Shown here: one piece after another, positions 1 through 5,186 of the stretch
How positions within the stretch are numbered: the first letter of the stretch is position 1
Layout: each line of letters starts with the position of its first letter
NCBI GenBank assembly: GCA_018821425.1
Contig: JAHJMH010000081.1
Coordinates: 1-5,186, forward strand
DNA length: 5,186 bases
DNA from: Nanobdellota archaeon
Lineage (GTDB): Archaea > Nanobdellota > Nanobdellia > Pacearchaeales > GW2011-AR1
Direction of reading: 5' to 3'
The notes under the pieces: model-generated
What the model was told of the DNA's origin: nothing
Databases searched by the model: none
What the model saw: the letters and a program-made list of their open reading frames with translations, nothing else
Program-made: the position numbers and the translations under genes

Positions 1-1006
1 TTACAGGAATAGTAATAGGGCCTAAAGGTATAACACCGATGGTAAAAGGGGGAATGGGTATTAAATCGTTAAAACTTATTTTCTCCTCAAGGTCTGAAAA
101 AGCAACGAGAGATTTTATATTCAAATCATATTTTCCTGTAGCAATTAACGTGAACAATAAATTCTGAAGTTTCCAGTCATCAACATCCATTTTGATATCA
201 TAACTCAGATCAAGTCCGACATTTCCGTTTGCTGTTGTTTGCCCAAGAACACCATCATGAAGAACTACATTATCAAGATTCAATCCAATATCAAATAAAG
301 AAGTCTGATAAAAAGAAACACCTTTTCTAGCGGCATTCTTATTTACGTTACTGGGAATAATCTTTCCGCTGAATTCAAAACTCCCATGTTTTATTGTTTC
401 TTCAAGAGTTGCTTGACTAGTATAAATAACTCCCCCCGAAACAGATTCAACTTTTCTTAAAAGTCCGTACGGAGTTTCTTCTGTTATTCCCGCCGCAATA
501 ATGTCCCCTTCAGAAAATTGCGGCGAACCCGAAAAAGTTATTCTGTCTTCATCGACGGACATTATCCTTTCCGGCGATTCTTCTGTTACAACATGAGTGT
601 TTGAAATATTTTTTACAAGTAGATTATAATCATGTTCTGCTGATGCTTTACCGTCGGAAACTTTTGCTTTCACAGAAAATGTTGAATCGCTTTGAACTTC
701 AGGCGCCAATCCCGAGATTTCTCCCGTGCCGGAGTTGATTGAAACCCATTCTGGTTTTTCAACGAGGCTAAAAGTCAATTTATCCCCGTCAGCGTCGCTA
801 GCTCTGATTGGATATTGGTAATTGAACCTCTCGCCAATTTCGTTAATTGGTGTTGAGGTAATTGAAGGGGGATTATTCAGTTGCGTTATCGGAGGTTTGG
901 TCGGAGGATCTTTTCCACATGAAAGAGAAACAATAGACATGCCCGTGAGCAATGCATTCCTTAGAAATATTTTACTTTTTTGGAGAAGTTTGTTTTCTAT
1001 GTTCAT
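1..1006 (-). CDS. Secreted lipoprotein with cadherin/Ig-like (He_PIG-type) domain, 3' end missing
   Basis: The reading frame is open from the ATG at 1006-1004 to the left edge, giving 335 residues with no stop, so the C-terminus lies outside the window. An in-frame TAA lies nine codons before the ATG, which supports this start. Residues 1-29 look like a signal peptide: a Lys/Arg-containing n-region, a short hydrophobic stretch (ALLTGMSIVSLS), then Cys30 followed by GKDPPTKPP, a typical lipoprotein start with a proline-rich tether. The lipobox (SLSC) is imperfect. Residues about 46-133 match the He_PIG/dystroglycan-type Ig fold: NPPSITSTP, then ASDADGDKLTFSL, PEWVSIN and TGEISGLAP. Residues about 140-215 (EGDIIAAG, GLLRKVESVSGG, QATLEETIKHGSFEFSG) resemble, from memory, an unnamed module of bacterial extracellular proteins. 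Protein-protein or surface adhesion is a plausible role, but no specific function can be assigned. The style is bacterial, so acquisition by transfer is possible. Confidence 0.85.
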   Translation of the reverse strand, partial: MNIENKLLQKSKIFLRNALLTGMSIVSLSCGKDPPTKPPITQLNNPPSITSTPINEIGERFNYQYPIRASDADGDKLTFSLVEKPEWVSINSGTGEISGLAPEVQSDSTFSVKAKVSDGKASAEHDYNLLVKNISNTHVVTEESPERIMSVDEDRITFSGSPQFSEGDIIAAGITEETPYGLLRKVESVSGGVIYTSQATLEETIKHGSFEFSGKIIPSNVNKNAARKGVSFYQTSLFDIGLNLDNVVLHDGVLGQTTANGNVGLDLSYDIKMDVDDWKLQNLLFTLIATGKYDLNIKSLVAFSDLEEKISFNDLIPIPPFTIGVIPLGPITIPV

Positions 1007-1028
1007 GTTCTGCTTTAGAGCTATCAGC

Positions 1029-1036
1029 TTTTAAAA
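1029..1036 (-). promoter_or_regulatory. TATA-like box of the lipoprotein gene
   Basis: The octamer TTTTAAAA is centred about 26 bases before the ATG at 1006 and is preceded on the minus strand by an A-rich stretch (ACAAAAA) that could serve as a BRE. At that spacing transcription would begin at or next to the start codon. No Shine-Dalgarno sequence is visible between box and ATG, which fits a leaderless mRNA. The 62-base gap between this gene and the preceding one holds little else apart from T-rich sequence after the upstream stop codon, which might end transcription. AT richness makes chance matches likely, so the support comes from the spacing shared with the other two units. Confidence 0.5.
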
Positions 1037-1068
1037 TTTTTGTTTATGATACTTTAAGAAATATAAAA

Positions 1069-1776
1069 TCATCTCGGGAAAGGAATCTGAAGTGGGGGGA
1101 GGGGCATCTTTTTTATTATAAATTTAGAGTCAACAACTTCAGAGACAACTGCAGATAGAGACAGTTTTCCGAAGACTACTCTGAATATTCCTTCGCTGAC
1201 TGGGATTTTTGTTGCGCTTGAAAATCTTTGGATTATGTAATCTATCTCTTCGTCTTCGAGGGTTATTCCCGTTCTTTTCCTCCCCATCGCGCCCGTTACG
1301 ATTACTTTTTCATTTGGCCCATTACATTCTATTGTTTTTACGAGGGGATCTTTGATGAGCGCGTCTATTTTTCCCAATCGCAACTCTTCTTGATTCATGC
1401 TCGGGAACGGTCTTATGTCTTTGACTGTCCAGGGAAGATTTGGCTCAGGAATAATCAATTCAGGGATTTGACGCTTGACGCTTTTATTTCGTTGCATGAC
1501 GATGGAGGAGTCAAATTCTGGCAAGGATTCCCACTTCTTCATATTCGCGAGCCGTTCAGATTCATTTTGGATTCTTTCTCTAACAAGTTTCTTTATTTTT
1601 TTTTTCGCTTCTTCTCTTTGATTAGTTTCTCTTTTGATTTCAGAATCTTCAGAAATGACTTTTTTAACTTCCTTACTGATTATCAATTTTTGATACGTTT
1701 CAGTGCTTCTGATAATTTCCTTTGTGAATTCAACAATGAAGAATTTTTTGAATTCTAAATGCGTTTGCTTTAACAT
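1069..1776 (-). CDS. Uncharacterised protein with orphan CpaF/VirB11-type N-terminal-like domain
   Basis: This gene encodes 235 residues and ends in TGA. Its ATG shares one base with the TAA of the preceding gene (TAATG), and a weak purine-rich GAGAGAT lies just upstream, so it is probably translated by coupling. Residues about 30-85 are highly charged, helical and possibly coiled coil (KKKIKKLVRERIQNESERL). Residues 104-125 form a proline-rich linker (IPELIIPEPNLPW). Residues 134-224 follow the order seen in the N-terminal domain of type II/IV secretion ATPases: LGKIDALIKDPLVKTIECNG, GPNEKVIV, TLEDEEIDYIIQRF, a strand-rich end and FIIKKMP. The RecA-like motor is absent; there is no Walker A or B motif. 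Similarity to CpaF/TadA is my reading by eye. From memory, the same arrangement occurs in hypothetical proteins of DPANN archaea. The protein ends in PLPPLQIPFPR, sharing PLPPLQI with its operon partner. There is no signal peptide or membrane span, so it is probably cytoplasmic. Confidence 0.85.
   Translation of the reverse strand: MLKQTHLEFKKFFIVEFTKEIIRSTETYQKLIISKEVKKVISEDSEIKRETNQREEAKKKIKKLVRERIQNESERLANMKKWESLPEFDSSIVMQRNKSVKRQIPELIIPEPNLPWTVKDIRPFPSMNQEELRLGKIDALIKDPLVKTIECNGPNEKVIVTGAMGRKRTGITLEDEEIDYIIQRFSSATKIPVSEGIFRVVFGKLSLSAVVSEVVDSKFIIKKMPLPPLQIPFPR
1083..1101. repeat. 19-bp exact direct repeat, copy A (encodes LPPLQI)
   Basis: This stretch is identical to 1850-1868. On the minus strand it encodes LPPLQI (residues 226-231) near the C-terminus of the 235-residue protein. 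The full PLPPLQI motif spans 1084-1104 and differs from the other copy only in the third base of the first proline codon. Confidence 0.9.
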
Positions 1777-2402
1777 TATTGTATCTCTCTTGTTTTTGGC
1801 GCTGATACTTGGGAACTAATCTGGGTTGCTGGTGCGGGAGGTCTTCTCTGAATCTGAAGTGGGGGGAGAGGTTTTGGTTTTGTGTTTACTGGCGCGTTTT
1901 TCAATTCCATGTCCTCCGGAAATTCGGCTTTTTTTGGCATAAACATAGGTTTTATTCCCTCGGTGCCTTTTTCCCTGAAGTCAATTCCCTTTTCATAACC
2001 TTCATGACTTTTGCCATTGTTAGAATTCGTTTCATGAATTAGCACGAGGCCTTTTCCAATTAGTCCTGCTTGTTGAGAAATGTTGTCAAGTTTGTCAAGA
2101 ATTTTTTTTGTATCTTTGTTCTCGGAATTCGATTCAATATCTTTCCTTGCGAGTGATTTGGCCGAAATTTCAAAGAGTTCAAGGAGTTTTGATATCTGCA
2201 GAGAAAGCTTGTCGAACCGGTCTGAAAAATTCACCATGACTCTCTGGAGCGCGATAAAATTGTCTGTGAGTGCTCTGCTCGTTTCCGAATGCCTTTCAGC
2301 AGAAATCATCCTTTTGACTTTTTCAGTTTCTCGCTTCACACTTTTTGAACCCGATTTTGCCCTAGAAGATTTTTTCACCTTTTTTTTAACGGTCCTTGCC
2401 AT
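1776..2402 (-). CDS. Uncharacterised basic coiled-coil protein, first gene of a coupled pair
   Basis: This gene encodes 208 residues, from the ATG at 2402 to a TAA that overlaps the next start codon. The N-terminus (residues 1-31) is very basic (MARTVKKKVKKSSRAKSGSK), suggesting contact with nucleic acid, ribosomes or acidic lipid headgroups. Residues about 44-86 form a regular amphipathic helix (LTDNFIALQRVMVNFSDRF followed by LSLQISKLLELFEISAKSLA), probably an oligomerising coiled coil. A second helix lies at about 96-122 (DTKKILDKLDNISQQAGLIG). From about 150 the chain is disordered, proline-rich and polar, and carries PLPPLQI at 178-184. There is no signal peptide, transmembrane segment or recognised enzyme motif. 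The helix pattern recalls hypothetical proteins common in Woesearchaeota/Pacearchaeota genomes; this is from memory, not a search. Coupling to the next gene suggests the two products form a complex. The function is unknown. Confidence 0.85.
   Translation of the reverse strand: MARTVKKKVKKSSRAKSGSKSVKRETEKVKRMISAERHSETSRALTDNFIALQRVMVNFSDRFDKLSLQISKLLELFEISAKSLARKDIESNSENKDTKKILDKLDNISQQAGLIGKGLVLIHETNSNNGKSHEGYEKGIDFREKGTEGIKPMFMPKKAEFPEDMELKNAPVNTKPKPLPPLQIQRRPPAPATQISSQVSAPKTREIQ
1850..1868. repeat. 19-bp exact direct repeat, copy B (encodes LPPLQI)
   Basis: This is identical to 1083-1101, 767 bases away. It lies within the proline-rich tail of the 208-residue protein and encodes LPPLQI (residues 179-184) on the minus strand with exactly the same codons as copy A. 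Flanking codons differ (QRRPPAP follows here, PFPR in copy A). Both copies are in the same reading phase, so recombination between them would give an in-frame deletion joining the first protein to the last few residues of the second. Confidence 0.9.
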
Positions 2403-2423
2403 AATTTACAGAGTGTTTCTTAA

Positions 2424-2431
2424 TTTATAAA
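2424..2431 (-). promoter_or_regulatory. TATA box of the two-gene operon
   Basis: TTTATAAA is an excellent archaeal TATA match. It is centred 25-26 bases before the ATG at 2402, preceded by AAATA on the minus strand as a possible BRE. The predicted transcript start falls at the start codon, so the first gene is probably leaderless. It lies in the 51-base gap after ppsA, which shows that the pair can be transcribed independently of ppsA. The octamer is palindromic, but no gene on the other strand uses it. Confidence 0.65.
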
Positions 2432-2453
2432 TATTTAGAATTCTCTTTGATTA

Positions 2454-5006
2454 TTAAAATATATCAAGCACTTCTTCGTTTCTTTCTTCGCTTACAGCGT
2501 CGCGGTTTACGCCCTTTATTTCCGGTAGCTCTTCTTCAAGTTCGTTGTAAGGAATTGTAAATTTTTCTTCTGTTGGTTGCTCTTCTACAGATTCCACTTT
2601 CAATTCTTTACTCTCTTCACTAATTTCTCCAGAAGGTTCGGATTTTTCTTCAGTCTTTAAAATTTCTTCTTCAACTTTTTCCTCAACATTCTCTGCAGTC
2701 TGCTCAGGGATATCTTCGGATTTATGTTCCTCTTTTTCCAACTCCACAATGTATTCCGATATTTCCCTTGCGACATCGGCGTTCACGCTTATTGAATCTA
2801 TGCCGCATTCGACGAGGAATTTGACCATCGGCTTTTTGCTTCCAGATTGACCACAGATGCTTGTCTCAACATTTTTTTCCTTACAGACTTCTATCACTTT
2901 TTTAATTTGGCTTAGAATAGCAGGATGCATTTCATCATATATCTCTTGGACTTGTCTATTTCCTCTGTCGACTGCGAGAGTGTATTGGGTTAAGTCGTTG
3001 GTTCCGAAAGATATGAAATCAATTCCCTCGTCGCAAAGTTGTTCTATTATTTGGGCCGCCGCGGGCGTTTCAACCATGACTCCGACTTTTGCTTTTTCAA
3101 ATCCGATTTCTTTCAAAACTGATTTTAGTTCTTGAACTTCTTTTACAGAAATAATTTGAGGAGTAAGTATTCCGATTGTTACGCCCTTTTCTGAGACTTT
3201 TTTCATTGCGTTGAGTTCTGCTTTCAAAATTTCAGGATGCTTCAGGCTGTATCTTATTCCATGCATACCGAGCATTGGATTTGCTTCGGGTATTTTTGGC
3301 GAGCCCTCAAGATTACCGAATTCGTCGCTTCGAATATCTGAGGTTCTCACCCAGATTTCTTCAAAGTGTTCCCCTATTTCTGAAATTCCTTTAAAAATTA
3401 AATTCTCATATTCGCCAATAATCTTTTTCTCAAGGAAGTACATTGGATGTTTTCCAGATTCCGCAATTATTCCTTCAACTCTTGCGAGGCCGACGCTTTT
3501 TAGATTACTTTTTGCAGCTCTGATTGCGAAACTCGGAAGGTCGACTATAACTTTCAAATTTGTTTTTGTTTGCACTTCAACGGGTTTCACTTCTTTCTGA
3601 ACTGTTTCGGAAACTTTTCCTTTGTATATTTTTCCGGTGAATCCGTCAACCGTAACAATTTCTCCGTCTTTTAGTTTTTCAGTTGCTTCTTCAGTTCCCA
3701 CGATAGCAGGAATTCCCATTTCACGCGAGACGATTGATGCGTGCGCAGTCATGCCGCCCTCGTCGGTGATTATGGCGGCAGATTTCTGCATAGAGACGAC
3801 CATGTCGGGATTTGTCATTTTTGTAACAAGGACATCACCCTCTTTTATTTTCACCAAATCTTTAAGGTCTTTTATGATTTTTACTTTTCCTGATGCGATT
3901 CCTGGCGAAGCAGCAAGCCCCTTTAATACAACTTCTCCTTGAAGTTCTTCCATTCCTGAAACACCTTCCTTATCCAATTCTTTTCCGAGTGTTGTGATTG
4001 GTCTCGTTTGGACAATGTAAATTTCATCGTTTTCAATTGCGAACTCAATGTCCTGCGGTTTTTGATAATGCTCTTCGAGTTTAATCGCAACCTGCGCGAG
4101 TTTTTTTATTTCATGCTCTTTTAGAACTTGTCTTTCGGAAATTTCATCGGTTAATTTTACAGTTTCTTGATTCCCCCCTGAATCTCTTGTTATTGCAATT
4201 TTCTTTTTCTTAATTTCTTTACTATCGATTTCAAGTTCCCCCTCCGTTCCGACTCGTTTGACAATATATCTGTCTGGAGTAATTTGTCCAGAGACAATTC
4301 CCTCTCCGAGACCCCAGACGGCTTCGATGATTATGTTGTCTTTTCCAGTAGAAGGGTTTTTTGAGAATATGACTCCCGACTTGTTAGAGTCCACCATCTT
4401 TTGAACTACAACTGCGAGGCTGACTTTTATGTCTTTGAAACCTTTTTTGTTTCGATAGTATGTTGCTCTTGGAGTGAACAGCGACGCGAAACATCTTTTT
4501 ATTTTCTTAAGAAGTTCTGTTTTCCCTTTTACGTTGAGGAAACTTTCTTGTTGTCCGGCAAAACTTGCTTCGGCGAGATCTTCGGCGGTGGCGGAACTTC
4601 GAACAGCAACGAATGGCTCGGAAGAAGATTTTTTTATCAACTCGTTGACGGGAATTGTGCTTTCTATTTCTTCGTCTGTCCCGAGATTTTCATATGCTTC
4701 TAGAATTTCTTCTTTAAAGTTTTCTTCAAACTCTGAATCGATTATAAGTTTTCTTATTTCGGCGGTTAATCTGTCGAGGCTCTCGGTGTCTTCATATTCT
4801 ATTTCATCCAGAAGTTTTTTTATTTTATCATTGATGCCCGCCTTTTCAAGAAAATAATCGTAGGCTTGCGCTGTGACGACAAATCCAGGTGGCACTGGAA
4901 TTTTAAGATTGTAAATTTCGGAGAGGTTCGCCCCCTTTCCTCCGGCGATATTTCCCGAACTTTTATTCAATTCAGAAAACCATTTTATGAAATCCTCTTC
5001 TGGCAT
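2454..5006 (-). CDS. ppsA: Phosphoenolpyruvate synthase (pyruvate, water dikinase)
   Basis: The enzyme makes PEP, AMP and phosphate from pyruvate, ATP and water, feeding gluconeogenesis in the cytoplasm. All three domains are present in order. The ATP-grasp-like PPDK_N domain covers about 16-340, with GGKGANLSE at 22-30, VRSSATAEDL at 135-144 and IVQTRPITT at 331-339. The swivelling phosphohistidine domain covers about 385-458, with DEGGMTAHASIVSREMGIPA and catalytic His422. The PEP/pyruvate TIM barrel covers about 478-757: Arg509 in GLARVE, Arg554 in WVRTSD, Glu646 in MVETPAA, GTNDLTQY at 668-675 and Cys718 in ICGQSGS. The usual G-W/H/F-R-G motif reads GMHG at 580-583, placing His582 where an active-site arginine is normally found. 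Residues about 757-850 are an acidic, Glu-rich, probably disordered tail ending in EEVLDIF, beyond the normal end of the family. No intein or frameshift is present. It has its own TATA box and starts divergently from the gene at 5139. Presence of the TIM barrel excludes rifampicin phosphotransferase. Confidence 0.96.
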   Translation of the reverse strand: MPEEDFIKWFSELNKSSGNIAGGKGANLSEIYNLKIPVPPGFVVTAQAYDYFLEKAGINDKIKKLLDEIEYEDTESLDRLTAEIRKLIIDSEFEENFKEEILEAYENLGTDEEIESTIPVNELIKKSSSEPFVAVRSSATAEDLAEASFAGQQESFLNVKGKTELLKKIKRCFASLFTPRATYYRNKKGFKDIKVSLAVVVQKMVDSNKSGVIFSKNPSTGKDNIIIEAVWGLGEGIVSGQITPDRYIVKRVGTEGELEIDSKEIKKKKIAITRDSGGNQETVKLTDEISERQVLKEHEIKKLAQVAIKLEEHYQKPQDIEFAIENDEIYIVQTRPITTLGKELDKEGVSGMEELQGEVVLKGLAASPGIASGKVKIIKDLKDLVKIKEGDVLVTKMTNPDMVVSMQKSAAIITDEGGMTAHASIVSREMGIPAIVGTEEATEKLKDGEIVTVDGFTGKIYKGKVSETVQKEVKPVEVQTKTNLKVIVDLPSFAIRAAKSNLKSVGLARVEGIIAESGKHPMYFLEKKIIGEYENLIFKGISEIGEHFEEIWVRTSDIRSDEFGNLEGSPKIPEANPMLGMHGIRYSLKHPEILKAELNAMKKVSEKGVTIGILTPQIISVKEVQELKSVLKEIGFEKAKVGVMVETPAAAQIIEQLCDEGIDFISFGTNDLTQYTLAVDRGNRQVQEIYDEMHPAILSQIKKVIEVCKEKNVETSICGQSGSKKPMVKFLVECGIDSISVNADVAREISEYIVELEKEEHKSEDIPEQTAENVEEKVEEEILKTEEKSEPSGEISEESKELKVESVEEQPTEEKFTIPYNELEEELPEIKGVNRDAVSEERNEEVLDIF

Positions 5007-5027
5007 GCGAATGAATAATTTAGAAAG

Positions 5028-5035
5028 TTAATAAA
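5028..5035 (-). promoter_or_regulatory. TATA-like box of ppsA
   Basis: TTTATTAA on the minus strand is centred 25-26 bases before the ppsA ATG (5006) and is preceded by the A-rich AAAACA. No Shine-Dalgarno sequence lies between box and ATG, so the message is probably leaderless. The box lies about 50 bases from the first inverted repeat of the divergent gene, so a regulator bound there would sit upstream of the ppsA promoter. Confidence 0.55.
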
Positions 5036-5083
5036 TGTTTTTGTGTTTTGAGATGATTTTGAAATTAGGCTTTGTTGAAAAAG

Positions 5084-5113
5084 TCCCAAGGGAAAATTTC
5101 TTAACCCTTGGGA
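5084..5113. promoter_or_regulatory. Inverted repeat 1 (9-bp arms, 12-base spacer), possible operator
   Basis: The arms TCCCAAGGG (5084-5092) and CCCTTGGGA (5105-5113) are perfect reverse complements around an AT-rich 12-base spacer. Each arm is itself nearly palindromic. The repeat lies 26-55 bases upstream of the plus-strand start codon and is markedly more GC-rich than its surroundings. If the spacer (AAAATTTCTTAA) is the TATA region of the plus-strand gene, the arms flank the promoter core, a good place for repressor sites. It could instead form a hairpin in a longer leader RNA. No T-run follows, so an intrinsic terminator is unlikely. Confidence 0.6.
5093..5104 (+). promoter_or_regulatory. 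Weak candidate TATA region for the plus-strand gene
   Basis: AAAATTTCTTAA is the only AT-rich block at a useful distance from the plus-strand start. It is centred near 5098, which would place the transcript start near 5124-5126 and leave a leader of about 13-15 bases carrying just the Shine-Dalgarno sequence. It is a poor match to the archaeal consensus, and a promoter further upstream is possible. Confidence 0.25.
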
Positions 5114-5114
5114 G

Positions 5115-5140
5115 ATTGTAATCTTTGAGGTGATTACAAT
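5115..5140. promoter_or_regulatory. Inverted repeat 2 (9-bp arms) enclosing SD and entering the start codon
   Basis: The arms ATTGTAATC (5115-5123) and GATTACAAT (5132-5140) are perfect reverse complements separated by the 8-base loop TTTGAGGT. As RNA, the loop would display GAGG of the Shine-Dalgarno sequence while the A and U of the start codon and part of the SD are paired in the stem, which would modulate initiation. As DNA, it is a 26-bp dyad suited to a dimeric regulator covering the likely transcript start. It begins one base after inverted repeat 1 ends. Confidence 0.65.
5127..5134 (+). promoter_or_regulatory. Strong Shine-Dalgarno sequence
   Basis: GAGGTGAT is an eight-base complement to the conserved 16S rRNA 3' end (AUCACCUC), four bases before the ATG at 5139. 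It fixes that start codon. It contrasts with the three minus-strand units, which show no SD before their first genes. Confidence 0.8.
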
Positions 5141-5186
5141 GGAAAAAGAAGTGAGGTTGACTAGAAAAATTAAACGGTTTTTGAAA
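5139..5186 (+). CDS. Start of an unidentified gene, truncated by the window edge
   Basis: Sixteen codons are visible, MEKEVRLTRKIKRFLK, open to the right edge. The start is supported by the strong SD just upstream and by the position of the inverted repeat. The visible residues are rich in Lys and Arg and could begin an amphipathic helix, but this is too little to name a family. The elaborate upstream region suggests a tightly controlled product; an autoregulated DNA-binding protein is one possibility that cannot be tested here. It is transcribed divergently from ppsA across a 132-base gap. Confidence 0.65.
   Translation, partial: MEKEVRLTRKIKRFLK

Noticed and set aside
1092..1104. G-rich run (six Gs, A, four Gs) as a possible G-quadruplex or regulatory element
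   Set aside because: Only two G tracts are present, and the run is fully explained by proline codons of the PLPPLQI motif on the other strand.
822..1158. Two overlapping short plus-strand frames near the lipoprotein start
   Set aside because: They lie opposite the lipoprotein N-terminus and the intergenic promoter, and encode low-quality Phe/Leu-rich peptides without initiation signals.
1228..1758. Long open frame on the plus strand (176 codons)
   Set aside because: It lies wholly opposite the 235-aa gene, its translation is dominated by Phe and Tyr as expected from antisense of Lys/Glu-rich coding sequence, and it has no SD or promoter.
3700..3790. Intein insertion in the ppsA phosphohistidine region, a known intein site in some archaeal enzymes
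   Set aside because: The frame passes uninterrupted through the GGMTAHASIVSREMGIPA motif at normal spacing.
2857..4857. Several open frames of about 90-130 codons on the plus strand
   Set aside because: All are antisense to the continuous, well-conserved ppsA frame and show no recognisable domains.
5084..5113. Intrinsic transcription terminator
   Set aside because: No T-run follows the stem on either strand, and the repeat lies between two divergent start codons where no transcript should end.

Overview
The window looks like a piece of an AT-rich archaeal genome, most likely from a small-genome DPANN-type lineage such as the Pacearchaeota/Woesearchaeota. Three things point that way. The phosphoenolpyruvate synthase has an archaeal sequence character. 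Three minus-strand transcription units each have a TATA-like octamer centred about 25-27 bases before the start codon, the layout of leaderless archaeal mRNAs. The two middle genes resemble hypothetical protein families that I associate, from memory, with DPANN archaea. The lineage is an inference, because no rRNA or other marker gene is present.

Layout, right to left along the minus strand. Positions 5006-2454 encode an intact 850-residue PEP synthase (ppsA) with an unusual acidic C-terminal tail of about 90 residues. It joins pyruvate and ATP to gluconeogenesis. After a 51-base gap holding its own promoter come two uncharacterised genes, 2402-1776 (208 aa) and 1776-1069 (235 aa). Their stop and start codons share one base, so they form a translationally coupled pair. 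The first is a basic, coiled-coil protein with a proline-rich tail. The second has a charged helical N-terminus and a C-terminal domain resembling the N-terminal domain of CpaF/VirB11-type secretion ATPases, but has no ATPase motor. Both proteins end in or near an identical PLPPLQI motif, encoded by a 19-base exact DNA repeat. After a further 62-base gap with another TATA-like element, 1006-1 encodes the first 335 residues of a secreted lipoprotein with a cadherin/Ig-like (He_PIG-type) domain. This gene runs off the left edge.

At the right end, a plus-strand gene starts at 5139, divergent from ppsA, and only 16 codons are visible. Its upstream region is the most structured non-coding DNA in the window. 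A 9-bp perfect inverted repeat (5084-5113) is followed at once by a second one (5115-5140). The second repeat's loop holds a strong Shine-Dalgarno sequence and its 3' arm includes the first two bases of the start codon. Unlike the leaderless minus-strand units, this gene appears to be SD-led and specifically regulated.

The strongest candidates for new biology are the coupled 208/235 aa pair with its shared motif and orphan secretion-ATPase-like domain, and the double inverted repeat controlling the right-hand gene. No RNA genes, CRISPR arrays or mobile elements were seen. No gene-free stretch exceeds 300 bases; the longest is 5007-5138.
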